From Novosphingobium piscinae (GTDB lineage: Bacteria; Pseudomonadota; Alphaproteobacteria; Sphingomonadales; Sphingomonadaceae): a DNA stretch of 64,000 nt. Both the position numbers and the translations under genes were made by a program. Positions 35,541 to 44,943 of the stretch are shown piece by piece. Under the pieces are notes generated by a model. The model had not been told where the DNA came from and ran no database searches. It worked only from the letters and a program-made list of their open reading frames with translations. The stretch lies in the NCBI RefSeq assembly GCF_014230355.1, contig NZ_JACLAX010000001.1, positions 248,001 to 312,000 of the forward strand, in the 5' to 3' direction. The stretch's first letter is position 1, and each line of letters begins with the position of its first letter.

Positions 35541-35630
35541 CTGAAGCACCTGTCCGACCCGATACCTCGCTGGGGCGGTTGCGCTCTGCTGGCTCCAATA
35601 ATATGTCAGGGTTTATCCAGGAGACCCCCG

Positions 35631-37157
35631 ATGACTGAATTCCGCTCCGTGGTCGCCGCCACGGGTGAGCCAAACGGCCCGGCCCTTGCGGTCCATGGCC
35701 CCCCCGACGTTGCCGCCGCCTGCGCAGCTGCTGCCGCGGCGTTCGATACCTACCGGGCGACCTCCCGCGCGGCGCGCGCCGCCTTTCTCGAGGGGATCGC
35801 CGCCGAGATTCTGGCGATCGGCGATCCGCTGATCGAGGCCGCCATGCAGGAGAGCGGTCTGCCCCGCGTGCGGCTCGAGGGGGAGCGCGGCCGGACCGTT
35901 GGCCAGCTGCGAATGTTCGCCGATGTGGTCCGCGCCGGTGCGTGGCAGCAGTTGCGGATCGATCCCGCGCTGCCCGAGCGCCAGCCCCTGCCCCGTCCCG
36001 ACCTGCGGCTGCGGATGATCCCGGTTGGCCCGGTCGCGGTTTTCGGCGCATCGAACTTCCCGCTCGCCTTCTCGACCGCTGGCGGTGACACCGCCGCTGC
36101 ACTTGCCGCCGGCTGCCCGGTGGTGGTCAAGGGCCACCCCGCCCATCCCCGCACCGGCGAACTGGTGGCCGGTGCGATTGCCCGCGCCGTCGCGGCTCAT
36201 GGTCTGCCGGCCGGGGTGTTCGGCCATCTCGTCGGTCCGTCGAACGAACTCGGCGCGGCGCTGGTGCAAGACCCGCGGATCGCCGCCGTCGGCTTCACCG
36301 GCTCGCGCGCAGGCGGGCTTGCGCTGCTCCGCCTCGCCCAGCAGCGCCCGGTGCCGATCCCGGTCTATGCCGAAATGGCCAGCATCAACCCCGTGCTGCT
36401 CCTGCCTGCCGCGCTGGCTGCGCGCGGCGCCGCGCTCGGCACGGCCTTCGCTGGCTCGCTGACCATGGGTGCGGGCCAGTTCTGCACCAATCCGGGCCTG
36501 GTCCTGGCCATCGACGGAGCGGGGCTCGACGCCTTCCTGGTTGCCGCGAGCGAGGCGGTGCGCAGCGCGCCTGCCCAGACCATGCTGACCGGCGGAATCG
36601 CCGACGCCTATGCTCGCGGTGTGGCCACGCTCGAGGCCCTGCCCGGGGTCGAGACCCTGGCCACGGGTGCCCAGGGGGAGGCCAGGCAGGGCCATGCCGC
36701 GCTGTTCCGCACCGCCGCCACCACCTTCCTGGCCGAGCAGGCGCTGGGCCATGAGGTGTTCGGCGCGTCCTCGGTGATCGTGGTGTGCGCTGACGAGGCC
36801 GAGCTGCGCGCCGTCCTCGATAGCCTCGAAGGCCAGCTCACAGCGACGCTGCATATGGAGGCGTCGGATGAGGCCCTTGCCGTCCGGTTGCTGCCGCTGC
36901 TGGAGCGCAAGGCCGGCCGCATTCTTGCCAATGGCTGGCCCACCGGGGTCGAGGTCTGTCACGCGATGGTGCACGGCGGCCCCTTCCCAGCCACCTCCGA
37001 TCCTCGCACGACCTCGGTAGGCAGTCTGGCGATCGACCGCTTCCTCCGCCCGGTGAGCTACCAGAACCTCAGTGCCGCAGTGCTGCCGCCGGAACTGCGC
37101 GACGAGGCGCGCGGTGATGGGGCGCCGCGCCTGATCGACGGCCAGCCGGCCCACTGA
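35631..37157 (+). CDS. 2-oxoglutarate semialdehyde (2,5-dioxovalerate) dehydrogenase
   Basis: A 508-residue ALDH of the aKGSA dehydrogenase branch: [24 protein letters not shown] near residue 140-165, GFTGSRAGG, general base Glu248 in [10 protein letters not shown] and nucleophile Cys285 in AGQFCTNPG. The [21 protein letters not shown] segment is typical of this branch. It oxidises 2,5-dioxopentanoate to 2-oxoglutarate with NAD(P)+, the last step of the oxidative pentose (Weimberg-like) or galactarate/glucarate routes. It is followed 22 bases later by the FAH-family gene. Confidence 0.92.
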   Translation: MTEFRSVVAATGEPNGPALAVHGPPDVAAACAAAAAAFDTYRATSRAARAAFLEGIAAEILAIGDPLIEAAMQESGLPRVRLEGERGRTVGQLRMFADVVRAGAWQQLRIDPALPERQPLPRPDLRLRMIPVGPVAVFGASNFPLAFSTAGGDTAAALAAGCPVVVKGHPAHPRTGELVAGAIARAVAAHGLPAGVFGHLVGPSNELGAALVQDPRIAAVGFTGSRAGGLALLRLAQQRPVPIPVYAEMASINPVLLLPAALAARGAALGTAFAGSLTMGAGQFCTNPGLVLAIDGAGLDAFLVAASEAVRSAPAQTMLTGGIADAYARGVATLEALPGVETLATGAQGEARQGHAALFRTAATTFLAEQALGHEVFGASSVIVVCADEAELRAVLDSLEGQLTATLHMEASDEALAVRLLPLLERKAGRILANGWPTGVEVCHAMVHGGPFPATSDPRTTSVGSLAIDRFLRPVSYQNLSAAVLPPELRDEARGDGAPRLIDGQPAH

Positions 37158-37179
37158 GCGGCCAGGAAGGACCAGCATC

Positions 37180-38181
37180 ATGTCGCTCCGCCTATTGCAA
37201 CGCCGTGCCGGGGACGGGACGCGGTCGGTCGTCCTTGCCGACGGGGAAGCGGCGCATGTCCTGGGCGGGGTTTCCAGCGTGCGCGAGCTGGCAGGCGCGG
37301 CCATCGCCGCGGGAACGTCGCTGGCGGCGGCGGCCCGGGCCTGTCCGGCCGGCGCTGCCGTCGATCTGGCCGGGGAACTGGCGGCCGGCCGGCTGCTCGC
37401 CCCGATTGACCATGCCGATCCCGCCCATCTGCTGCTGACCGGGACCGGGCTGACCCACCTCGGCTCGGCGGAGGGGCGTGACCAGATGCACCGCGAGGCG
37501 GCGGCGGCCGCGCACCAGACCGATTCGATGCGGATGTTCCTGGAGGGACTGGCCGGAGGCAAGCCGGCAGCGGGTGCGGTCGGCCAGCAACCCGAATGGT
37601 TCTACAAGGGCGACGGCAGCCAGCTGGTCGCGCCCGGCGAGCCGCTCGAGATGCCGGCCTTCGCCGCGGACGGTGGCGAGGAGCCCGAGCTGGCCGGGAT
37701 CTACCTGATCGGGCCGGACGGGACCCCGTTCCGCCTCGGCTTCGCTCTGGCCAACGAGTTCTCGGACCACGTGACCGAGCGCCACAACTATCTGTGGCTG
37801 GCCCACTCCAAACTGCGTCAGGCCGCGCTCGGCCCGGAACTGCTGATCGACGCGCTGCCCGACGACCTGTGTGGGACCAGCCGGATCCTGCGCGATGGCG
37901 CGGTGATCTGGGAGAAACCGTTCCTCACCGGTGAGGCCAACATGAGCCACACGATCGCCAATCTTGAGCACCACCATTTCAAGTACGACCTGTTCCGGCG
38001 CCCCGGCGACGTGCATGTCCACTTCTTCGGCACGGCCACCCTGTCGTTCACCGATGGTGTGCGCACCGCGGTCGGCGACGTGTTCGAGCTGACCGTACCG
38101 CCTTTTGCCCTGCCCTGCCGCAATCCGCTGCGCCGCGCCGCTGGCGATGCGGCGCGGGCCGTGACGGTCAAGGCGCTCTAG
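37180..38181 (+). CDS. FAH-family protein of the AraD1/GguC type (probable 2-keto-3-deoxy sugar-acid dehydratase)
   Basis: A 333-residue protein with the fumarylacetoacetate hydrolase beta-roll in its C-terminal two thirds: PEWFYKGDGSQLVAPGE, LANEFSDHVTERHNY and DVHVHFFGTATLSF. The N-terminal LLLTGTGLTHLGSAEGRD is characteristic of the AraD1/GguC group rather than of true FAH. In Weimberg-type pathways such proteins convert 2-keto-3-deoxy-pentonate to 2-oxoglutarate semialdehyde, the substrate of the preceding gene's enzyme. The stop is 2 bases before the GTG start of the sugar dehydrogenase. Confidence 0.85.
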   Translation: MSLRLLQRRAGDGTRSVVLADGEAAHVLGGVSSVRELAGAAIAAGTSLAAAARACPAGAAVDLAGELAAGRLLAPIDHADPAHLLLTGTGLTHLGSAEGRDQMHREAAAAAHQTDSMRMFLEGLAGGKPAAGAVGQQPEWFYKGDGSQLVAPGEPLEMPAFAADGGEEPELAGIYLIGPDGTPFRLGFALANEFSDHVTERHNYLWLAHSKLRQAALGPELLIDALPDDLCGTSRILRDGAVIWEKPFLTGEANMSHTIANLEHHHFKYDLFRRPGDVHVHFFGTATLSFTDGVRTAVGDVFELTVPPFALPCRNPLRRAAGDAARAVTVKAL

Positions 38182-38183
38182 CC

Positions 38184-39110
38184 GTGGCGACGATCCGTCT
38201 CGCGGTGATCGGCCTCGGCAAGATCGCCCGCGACCAGCACCTGCCCGCGATCGCCGGTGACGAGGGCTTTGTCCTGGCCGCGACGGTCAGCCCGGACAAT
38301 GCCGGCGTGACGGGCGTGCCGCACTTCGCCAGCCTGGACAACCTGTTCGCGGCCGGTCCCGCGATCGACGCGGTGGCGCTCTGCACCCCGCCGCAGGTGC
38401 GTTTCGACCTCGCCCGCGCGGCGCTGGATCGCGGCCTCCATGTCCTGCTCGAGAAGCCCCCGGGCGCGACCCTGGGCGAGGTTGCCGCGCTGGTCGCCGC
38501 GGCCGAGGCCAGCGGCTCGAGCCTGTTTACGGCCTGGCATTCGCGCTACGCCGCGGGGGTCGAACCGGCCCGGGCGTGGCTGGCCGCACGGCGGATCGAC
38601 CGGGTCCGCATCGTCTGGCGCGAGGACGTGCGGGTCTGGCACCCCGGGCAGGACTGGATCTGGCAGCCCGGCGGGCTCGGCGTGTTCGATCCGGGGATCA
38701 ATGCCCTGTCGATTGTCACCCGGATCCTGCCCCGGCCGCTGCTGCTCCAGGACGCCCTGCTCTCGTTCCCCGCCAACCGCGCCGCGCCGATCGCGGCCGA
38801 GCTGACCCTGCAGGACACGGCCGGCACACCGGTCGTCATGGACCTCGATTTCCGTCAGACCGGTCCGCAGAGCTGGGACATTGTGGTCGAGACCGACTCC
38901 GGCACCCTGACCCTGTCGAGCGGCGGCGCGGTTCTCGCCCTGCCGGGGCAGAGCCGCCACGATGCCGATCGCGAATATCCCGCGCTTTATCGCCATTTCG
39001 CCGAGTTGATCGCGGCAGGCCGCAGCGATGTCGACGTGGCGCCGCTGCGGCTGGTTGCCGATGCCTTCCTGTGCGGCCGGCGGGTCGAGGTGGCGCCGTT
39101 CGTGGACTGA
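38184..39110 (+). CDS. Gfo/Idh/MocA family sugar dehydrogenase (galactose/arabinose 1-dehydrogenase type)
   Basis: A GTG at 38184, two bases after the previous stop, opens 308 residues. The N-terminal Rossmann fold has VIGLGKIARDQH, the EKPPGA motif marks the family, and DPGINALSI contains the catalytic region. The length and the RIVWREDVRVWHPGQDWIW segment resemble galactose/L-arabinose 1-dehydrogenase, which oxidise the aldose to the lactone with NAD(P)+. It would be the first step of the locus. The lactone would then need a lactonase; the SMP-30-like gene at 43918 is a candidate. Confidence 0.87.
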   Translation: MATIRLAVIGLGKIARDQHLPAIAGDEGFVLAATVSPDNAGVTGVPHFASLDNLFAAGPAIDAVALCTPPQVRFDLARAALDRGLHVLLEKPPGATLGEVAALVAAAEASGSSLFTAWHSRYAAGVEPARAWLAARRIDRVRIVWREDVRVWHPGQDWIWQPGGLGVFDPGINALSIVTRILPRPLLLQDALLSFPANRAAPIAAELTLQDTAGTPVVMDLDFRQTGPQSWDIVVETDSGTLTLSSGGAVLALPGQSRHDADREYPALYRHFAELIAAGRSDVDVAPLRLVADAFLCGRRVEVAPFVD

Positions 39111-39132
39111 TCTGCGGCCGGGCCCTGGTGAA

Positions 39133-39876
39133 TCACCCCTCGAGCGGGCCGAGCAGGCGGGACCGGAGCCGCCCGAACCTATCCCGCAAGGCCGGGCTGA
39201 AGCGGACGGTGGGCACGGCGATGCTGAGCGCGCCGGCCAGCTGGCCATCGATGTGCACCGCGCAGCCAAGGCTCGAGATGCCCGCTAGGCTCTCCTCGTG
39301 CGCCTCGGCCAGCCCGCTCGCTCGCACGCGCGCCAGTTCAGTGCGCAGGGCGGCCTCGTCGATCAGGGTCTGCGCGGTCAGGGCGGCGCGCTCGGCCTCG
39401 GCAAAGTACCGGATCAGCTGGTCTTCCGCCAGGGCGGCGAGGATGGCCTTGCCTGCGGCCAGCACGTGCAGGGGGCGCCGTTCGCCGATGGCAATCGCGT
39501 AGCGCAGCGGGTGATCGCTGGTTTCGGTGACCAGCGCCTCGGCCGACCAGTCGGCCTGGACCATGAACGAGGTGGTCTCGTTGAGCTCGGCGCACATCGC
39601 CCGCACCAGCGGGGTGACCCGGTCAGCCAGGGTCAGCGCGCTCGGCGGCAGCCGCAAACGGTCGAGCCCCGGTCCGGGCCGATAGGTCCGGCCTGCGCGG
39701 ACCAGATAGCCGCGCTCGCACAGGGTGCGGAGCAGGTAGCTCGCGCTGCTTTCCGGCATGCTCAGTGTCGCCGCGATCTCGTGCGCCTGCGCGCCGTCTG
39801 CCCGCGCGACGACCAACTCGATGACATCAAGCGTGCGCAGCGCCGACTTTACCGGGGCGGAGGTGGCTCGGTCCAT
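39133..39876 (-). CDS. IclR family transcriptional regulator
   Basis: A 247-residue regulator: winged helix at about 10-70 (LRTLDVIELVVARADGAQAHEIA, MPESSASYLLRTLCERGY) and an IclR effector domain with VLAAGKAILAALAED and AHEESLAGISSLGCAVH. It is convergent with the sugar dehydrogenase and divergent from the hydrolase/O-demethylase pair at 39963, its most likely target. A role in the sugar locus is also possible. It is distinct from the IclR at 15657. Confidence 0.92.
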   Translation of the reverse strand: MDRATSAPVKSALRTLDVIELVVARADGAQAHEIAATLSMPESSASYLLRTLCERGYLVRAGRTYRPGPGLDRLRLPPSALTLADRVTPLVRAMCAELNETTSFMVQADWSAEALVTETSDHPLRYAIAIGERRPLHVLAAGKAILAALAEDQLIRYFAEAERAALTAQTLIDEAALRTELARVRASGLAEAHEESLAGISSLGCAVHIDGQLAGALSIAVPTVRFSPALRDRFGRLRSRLLGPLEG

Positions 39877-39941
39877 CGGGTCAAGCTCGCGGCGGCGGCA
39901 AGCGGCAAGGCCGGAGAATTTGCTCTGGCTTGATCATCTGT

Positions 39942-39957
39942 CTTCATATAGACGAAG
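39942..39957. promoter_or_regulatory. Imperfect palindrome in the iclR/hydrolase divergent promoter
   Basis: CTTCATATAGACGAAG has 6 of 8 complementary pairs and lies in the only AT-rich stretch of the 86-base gap, 5 bases upstream of the hydrolase ATG. It contains ATATAGA, also present in the palindrome next to the other iclR gene. IclR binding is inferred from position and similarity. Confidence 0.35.
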
Positions 39958-39962
39958 TTTTC

Positions 39963-40694
39963 ATGAGTGTGAATTTTGATTCTCCCTCTCCTCTCCCCCT
40001 GGCGATCCTGCCGGGGTTGATCTGCGATGCCCGACTGTTCGCGGACCAGCTCACCGCGTTTCGCGGCGCCATGGTGATCGGCGAGTACTACGCCGGTGCG
40101 CGCTCGCTGGAGGCGATGGCCGCCTATGCGCTTGCGCGGCTGCCGGACCGGTTCAGCCTGCTGGGCCATTCGATGGGTGCGCGGGTTGCCCTGGAGGTGC
40201 TCAGGATCGCGCCACAGCGCGTCGCGCGGCTAGCTCTCGCCAGCACCGGCGTTCACCCGGTGCGGCCGGGCGAAGCGGAAGCGCGCGGCGCCCTGCTGGG
40301 TCTCGGCCGGACCCAGGGCATGGCCGCGCTGGTCGCCGAATGGCTCCCGCCGATGATCGGTCCCGCCGGGGTGAACGACGCGGCCCTGGTCGCCAGGCTG
40401 ACTGCCATGGCCGAGGAGGCCGGGATTGACACGTTCGAAGCCCAGGTCGAGGCGCTGCTGGCGCGCCGCGAGGTCACCGCGCTTCTGCCAACCATCGCCT
40501 GTCCCACCCTGGTGATCACCGGGAACGAGGACCGCTGGTCGCCGCCCGAGCAGCACCGCGCCATCGCCGCAGCCATTCCCGGGGCAAGCCTGACCATCGT
40601 CCCCGACGCCGGCCATATGCTGCCCGCCGAGGCCCCCACTGCCTTCAACGCCGCCCTCCAGGCCTGGCTGGACCAGCCTGATGCCCCATTGTGA
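39963..40694 (+). CDS. Alpha/beta hydrolase
   Basis: The ATG at 39963 (MSVNFDSPSPL) gives 243 residues; a more distal start at 39930 lacks support. The oxyanion strand is AILPGLICDARLF, the nucleophile elbow is GHSMGAR (Ser about residue 70), the acid lies in ITGNEDRWSPP and the histidine in DAGHMLPAEAP. This is a MhpC/RsbQ-like hydrolase of the cytosol. Thirteen bases separate it from the O-demethylase gene, so hydrolysis of an ester or ring-cleavage product of a methoxylated aromatic is plausible. Confidence 0.9.
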   Translation: MSVNFDSPSPLPLAILPGLICDARLFADQLTAFRGAMVIGEYYAGARSLEAMAAYALARLPDRFSLLGHSMGARVALEVLRIAPQRVARLALASTGVHPVRPGEAEARGALLGLGRTQGMAALVAEWLPPMIGPAGVNDAALVARLTAMAEEAGIDTFEAQVEALLARREVTALLPTIACPTLVITGNEDRWSPPEQHRAIAAAIPGASLTIVPDAGHMLPAEAPTAFNAALQAWLDQPDAPL

Positions 40695-40707
40695 ACCGGA
40701 GACCTAG

Positions 40708-42105
40708 ATGACCCAGTCCCTCGCGCAGAAGCTTGCCGCCCTGCCCAACGTCGTCGATTTCCTGCGCAACCAGCAGGTCGGCCCCAATGTCTATCCCGGC
40801 GTGCCGGCCGAGTACACCAACTGGCGTGACGAGCAGCGGGCCTGGGCCGAGACGGCGATCCTGTTCAACCAGAGCTTCCACATGGTCGACCTGCTGGTGA
40901 CCGGCCCGGATGCCTTCGCCATGCTTGCCTGGCTTGCGCCCAACAGCTTCAAGGGCTTTGTTCCCAATCGCGCCAAGCAGTTCGCTCCGGTGACCCCCGA
41001 GGGCTATGTGATCGGCGATGTGATCCTGTTCTACCTGGCCGAGAACACCTTCGAACTGGTCGGCCGCGCGCCGGTGATCGAATGGGTCGAGTACTGGGCC
41101 TCGACCGGGCGCTGGAACGTCACCGTGGAGCGCGACGAGCGCACCGCCGCGCGCCCGCTCGAGCAGCAGGGGTTCCGCCGCAACTACCGCTTCCAGCTGC
41201 AGGGTCCGAATGCGATGGCCGTGCTGGGCCAGGCGATGGGCGAGACCCCGCCCGATCTCAAGTTCTTCCACATGACCACGCTGACCATTGCGGGGGTGGA
41301 GGTGCGCGCTTTGCGGCACGGCATGGCCGGGCAGCCCGGCTACGAGCTGTTCGGGCCGTGGCGCGACTATGACGCCGTGCGCAACGCGCTGATTGCGGCC
41401 GGGCAGGACTTCGGCCTCAAGCTCAGCGGCGGCCGTACCTACAGCTCGAACACGCTCGAGTCGGGATGGATTCCCTCGCCGCTGCCGGCCGTCTACACCG
41501 GCGAGGGCACCCGCGCCTTCCGCGAGTGGCTTCCCGCCAACAGCTACGCCGGGATGTGCTCGGTCGGAGGCAGTTTCGTCTCGGAGCGGATCGAGGACTA
41601 TTACCTCACCCCCTGGGATCTCGGCTACGGCATCATGGTCAAGTTCGACCATGACTTCGTCGGCCGCGAGGCGCTCGAGGCGATGAAGGATCGGCCCCAC
41701 CGCCGCAAGGTGACCCTGGCGCTCGACAATGCCGACGTGGTCCGCGTCATGAGCTCGATGCTGCAGAGCGGCGAGAAGGCCAAGTTCCTCGAGTTCCCGA
41801 GCTCGGTCTATGCCATGCACCCTTATGACGCGGTGCTGAAGGACGGTACGACGGTCGGGCTTTCCACCTGGATCGGCTATACGGTGAACGCCGGCCGCTT
41901 CCTCGCCCTGGCCATGGTCGACGAGGCCGTGGCCACTCCGGGCACCGAGGTCACCCTGCTGTGGGGCGAGCCCGATGGCGGCACCAGCAAGCCCACGGTC
42001 GAGCGGCACGTCCAGACCGAGATCAAGGCCGTGGTCTCGCCGGTGCCCTACTCCGAGGTCGCCCGCGACACCTATGCCAGTGGGTGGCGCAACCGCACCG
42101 CCTGA
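40708..42105 (+). CDS. ligM: LigM/DesA-type tetrahydrofolate-dependent aromatic O-demethylase
   Basis: A 465-residue GcvT-fold protein. As I recall the Sphingobium SYK-6 LigM sequence, the segments LRHGMAGQPGYELFGP, YSSNTLESGWIPSPLPA, YTGEGTRAFREWLPANSY and VKFDHDFVGREALEA are close matches. Tyr245 in GGRTYSSNTLESG corresponds to the catalytic Tyr247 described for LigM. LigM moves the methyl of vanillate or 3-O-methylgallate to tetrahydrofolate; DesA does so for syringate. Which methoxy-aromatic this one uses cannot be decided. No metF or ligH-like folate gene is in the window. It is coupled to the upstream hydrolase. Confidence 0.88.
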   Translation: MTQSLAQKLAALPNVVDFLRNQQVGPNVYPGVPAEYTNWRDEQRAWAETAILFNQSFHMVDLLVTGPDAFAMLAWLAPNSFKGFVPNRAKQFAPVTPEGYVIGDVILFYLAENTFELVGRAPVIEWVEYWASTGRWNVTVERDERTAARPLEQQGFRRNYRFQLQGPNAMAVLGQAMGETPPDLKFFHMTTLTIAGVEVRALRHGMAGQPGYELFGPWRDYDAVRNALIAAGQDFGLKLSGGRTYSSNTLESGWIPSPLPAVYTGEGTRAFREWLPANSYAGMCSVGGSFVSERIEDYYLTPWDLGYGIMVKFDHDFVGREALEAMKDRPHRRKVTLALDNADVVRVMSSMLQSGEKAKFLEFPSSVYAMHPYDAVLKDGTTVGLSTWIGYTVNAGRFLALAMVDEAVATPGTEVTLLWGEPDGGTSKPTVERHVQTEIKAVVSPVPYSEVARDTYASGWRNRTA

Positions 42106-42183
42106 GTCGCGGCGGGCAATCCGGAGCGGAAAAGCCGGGGGCACGGGGCTGGCAAGAGCGGGGCAATGGGCTAGACCCGGCGC

Positions 42184-43875
42184 ATGACCCGTCTGCTGTC
42201 CTTCGCCCCCACGCTACGCGGCCTCCCCGCCCTGCTCCGCTTCCTTGTGTTGGCCGCAGGCTGGGCTGCCGCGACCGCCGTGGTGGCCAAGGCCGCGCCC
42301 GCTCCGGTCCCCGCGATTTCGGCCGAGCGCCTCTCCGCCGACGTCCGCACGCTCGCCTCCGACAGTTTCGGCGGCCGCGCCCCGGGCACTCCGGGCGAGA
42401 CCGTGACGGTCGACTGGCTGGTCGCCCAACTCAAGGCGATCGGCCTCAAGCCGGGCGGGCCGAATGGAGCCTGGATCCAGCCGGTGCCGCTGGTGCGTAC
42501 CCAGCTCGGCACGGCCCCGGTGACCCTGCAGGGGGCCGGACAGGCCATCGCGCTGACCCAGGGCACCGACGTCTATCTCACCACGGTCCGCCCGGTCGAC
42601 CGGATCAGCCTGGCCGGGGCACCGCTGGTCTTCGTCGGCTACGGCATCGACGCGCCCGAGCGCGGATGGGACGATTTCAAGGGCCACGACCTCAAGGGCA
42701 AGGTCGCGGTGTTCCTGATCAACGATCCCGATTTCGAGGCGCCGGCCGGCGAACCGGTGGCGGGGACCTTCGGTGGCCGGCGAATGACCTACTATGGCCG
42801 CTGGACCTACAAGTTCGAAGAGGCCGCCCGGCGCGGCGCGGTGGCCGCGCTGATCGTCCACGACACCCCTGGCGCCGGCTACGGCTGGTCGACCGTCATC
42901 GCCGGTGGGGGCGAGAACTACGACATTGCCGAGGCGCCCTACCGCGTCGCGCTGCAGGGCTGGATCGAGGGCGCCGCGGCGCAGCGGCTGTTCGCTGCGG
43001 CCGGGCTTGATCTTGCCGCCCAGCGGATTGCCGCCCGCTCACCCGGGTTTCGCCCGGTCGAACTGGGCCTGACGCTGGCAGCTGACCTGCCGGTGACCCA
43101 CAGCGCGCTGATGAGTCGCAATGTGCTGGCCAAGCTCGCCGGGACGCGGCGGCCGCGCGAAGTGGTGATCTATGGCGCGCACTGGGACGCCTATGGCCAG
43201 GGCAGTCCCGATGCCCAGGGGCGCACGGTGCGGCCCGGGGCCAACGACGATGCGCTGGGCGTGGCCGGCCTGCTCGAACTGGCCCGCGCCTTCCGCCGCG
43301 CCCCGGCGCCGCAGCGCAGCCTGGTCTTCGCCTTCTGGACCGGGGAAGAGCGCGGGCTGCTGGGTTCGCAGACCTATGCCGCGCGGCCGCTCTACCGGCC
43401 GGCTGACACGGTGGCCAATATCACGCTCGACATTCTCCAGACCGGCGGCCCGGCGCGCGACGTGCTGCTGGTCGGTCAGGGGCAGAACAGCCTCGAGGAC
43501 GATCTCGTCCGCGCCGCGGCCGAACAGGGCCGCACCGTGACGCCCGAGGCGCTCCCCGAGCGTGGCCTGTTCTACCGGGCCGATCACTTCCCATTGGCCA
43601 AGCGCGGCATCCCGACGCTGCTGCTGATGGCGATCAGCGGCGCGCCCGACCTGGTCCGGGGCGGGCGCGAGGCCGGGCAGGCCTGGCTCGACGGCTATAT
43701 GCGCTGCTACCATCAGACCTGCGATGCGTGGAGCCCCGATCTCGACTTCACCGGGGCTGCGCAGGATGTCGCCCTGGCCTGGCGGGTCGGCCGCGACCTG
43801 GCCAATTCCGCGCGCTGGCCGCAGTGGCGCGCCGGCTCGGAGTTCCGCCAGGTCCGCGCCGCCGACGGGCGCTAG
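42184..43875 (+). CDS. Secreted M28 family zinc peptidase with PA domain
   Basis: The 563 residues begin with a hydrophobic leader (about 15-40, PALLRFLVLAAGWAAATAVV) that is a signal peptide or anchor. A protease-associated insertion follows (LVFVGYGIDAPERGWDDF to about 270). The M28 catalytic core has YGAHWDAYG (first His-Asp zinc ligands), NDDALGVAGLLEL (bridging Asp), TGEERGLLGS (catalytic Glu pair) and FYRADHFPLAKRGIPT (His). It should be a periplasmic or extracellular aminopeptidase. It shares the strand with the following SMP-30 gene (42-base gap). Confidence 0.92.
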   Translation: MTRLLSFAPTLRGLPALLRFLVLAAGWAAATAVVAKAAPAPVPAISAERLSADVRTLASDSFGGRAPGTPGETVTVDWLVAQLKAIGLKPGGPNGAWIQPVPLVRTQLGTAPVTLQGAGQAIALTQGTDVYLTTVRPVDRISLAGAPLVFVGYGIDAPERGWDDFKGHDLKGKVAVFLINDPDFEAPAGEPVAGTFGGRRMTYYGRWTYKFEEAARRGAVAALIVHDTPGAGYGWSTVIAGGGENYDIAEAPYRVALQGWIEGAAAQRLFAAAGLDLAAQRIAARSPGFRPVELGLTLAADLPVTHSALMSRNVLAKLAGTRRPREVVIYGAHWDAYGQGSPDAQGRTVRPGANDDALGVAGLLELARAFRRAPAPQRSLVFAFWTGEERGLLGSQTYAARPLYRPADTVANITLDILQTGGPARDVLLVGQGQNSLEDDLVRAAAEQGRTVTPEALPERGLFYRADHFPLAKRGIPTLLLMAISGAPDLVRGGREAGQAWLDGYMRCYHQTCDAWSPDLDFTGAAQDVALAWRVGRDLANSARWPQWRAGSEFRQVRAADGR

Positions 43876-43917
43876 CCGCGCGCCGGGCTGTCCAGCCATG
43901 TCCCATGGGGGTGATCG

Positions 43918-44904
43918 ATGCGTGCCGTTCCGTTGCTGAAAGGCCCGGCCGTGCTGGCCTGCCTGCTCCTCTCCGCAGCGGGAGCCGGCCATGCCCAGCC
44001 CGCCGCATCCGCCACCTCCGGGCCGGTGACCCCCGGGATCGCCGGGGTGGTCAACGCTGGCACCCCGATCGAGGTGTTGGGCGAGGGTTTCGACGGAACC
44101 GAGGGGCCGCTCGGCCTGCCCGATGGTGCGGTGCTGTTCACCGAAACCCGCGCCAACCGGATTGTCAGGATCGCCCCCGATGGCAGCCTGTCGGTCTATC
44201 TCGAGCAGACCGAGGGCGCCAATGCCCTGGCGTTGGGGGCCAAGGGCGAACTGTTCGCGGTGCTCACCGCGCCGGCCGCGATCGCCCAGCTCCAGCCGGT
44301 ACGCAAGGTGCTGGCCAGCGGGTTTGCGGGCAAGCCGTTCGGACGGACCAACGACCTCGTCCGCAGCCGCAGCGGGCAGATCTACTTCACCGATCCCGGC
44401 GCCACCCCCGTTCCCGGGGCGGCTACCCCTGCCTCGCCGCCGGCCACCGGGCTCTACTGGCTCGACCGGGGCGGCCAGCTCCACCTGGTGGCCAGTGACA
44501 TCGCCCGCCCGAACGGCGTGGCGCTGAGCCCCGACGAGCGGACCCTCTACGTCGCGAACACCGCTGGCGCGGCGGTGCTGGCCTTTGCGGTCCAGTCCGA
44601 TGGCCGTCTGACCGGGCGGCGTGATTTCGCCCGGCTGGCCGGCTTCCGTACCGGTCCGACCGGGCCGGGCAGCGGCGCCGACGGGATCGCGGTCGATCGG
44701 GCCGGCCGGGTCTTTGTTGCCAGCAATGGCGGGATCGAGGTGTTCTCGGCCAAGGGGGTCGCCCTGGGGGTGATCGCCCTGCCCAAGCAGCCGCAGAACC
44801 TCGCCTTCGGCGGCAAGGACCGCGCCCAGCTCTATGTCGTCGGGCGCGGCTCGGCCTATCGCATCGCCACGCTGACCCGCGGCGTCGATCGCCCCGGGAA
44901 GTAG
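43918..44904 (+). CDS. SMP-30/gluconolactonase family protein, exported
   Basis: A 328-residue beta-propeller with a signal peptide (MRAVPLLKGPAVLACLLL, cleavage after GHA near 27). Calcium/metal-site motifs are the early glutamate in GFDGTEGPLGLPDG, the Asn in GRTNDLVRSRSGQIYFTDPG, SDIARPNGVALSPDERTLY, and GADGIAVDRAGRVFVAS. The family hydrolyses sugar lactones or similar esters. It may supply the lactonase missing from the sugar locus 5 kb away, though its periplasmic location would require lactone export or a periplasmic substrate. Confidence 0.88.
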   Translation: MRAVPLLKGPAVLACLLLSAAGAGHAQPAASATSGPVTPGIAGVVNAGTPIEVLGEGFDGTEGPLGLPDGAVLFTETRANRIVRIAPDGSLSVYLEQTEGANALALGAKGELFAVLTAPAAIAQLQPVRKVLASGFAGKPFGRTNDLVRSRSGQIYFTDPGATPVPGAATPASPPATGLYWLDRGGQLHLVASDIARPNGVALSPDERTLYVANTAGAAVLAFAVQSDGRLTGRRDFARLAGFRTGPTGPGSGADGIAVDRAGRVFVASNGGIEVFSAKGVALGVIALPKQPQNLAFGGKDRAQLYVVGRGSAYRIATLTRGVDRPGK

Positions 44905-44943
44905 GGCGCCCTGCCTCGCCGTCAGGCCGCTCGCGCGCCGCGG

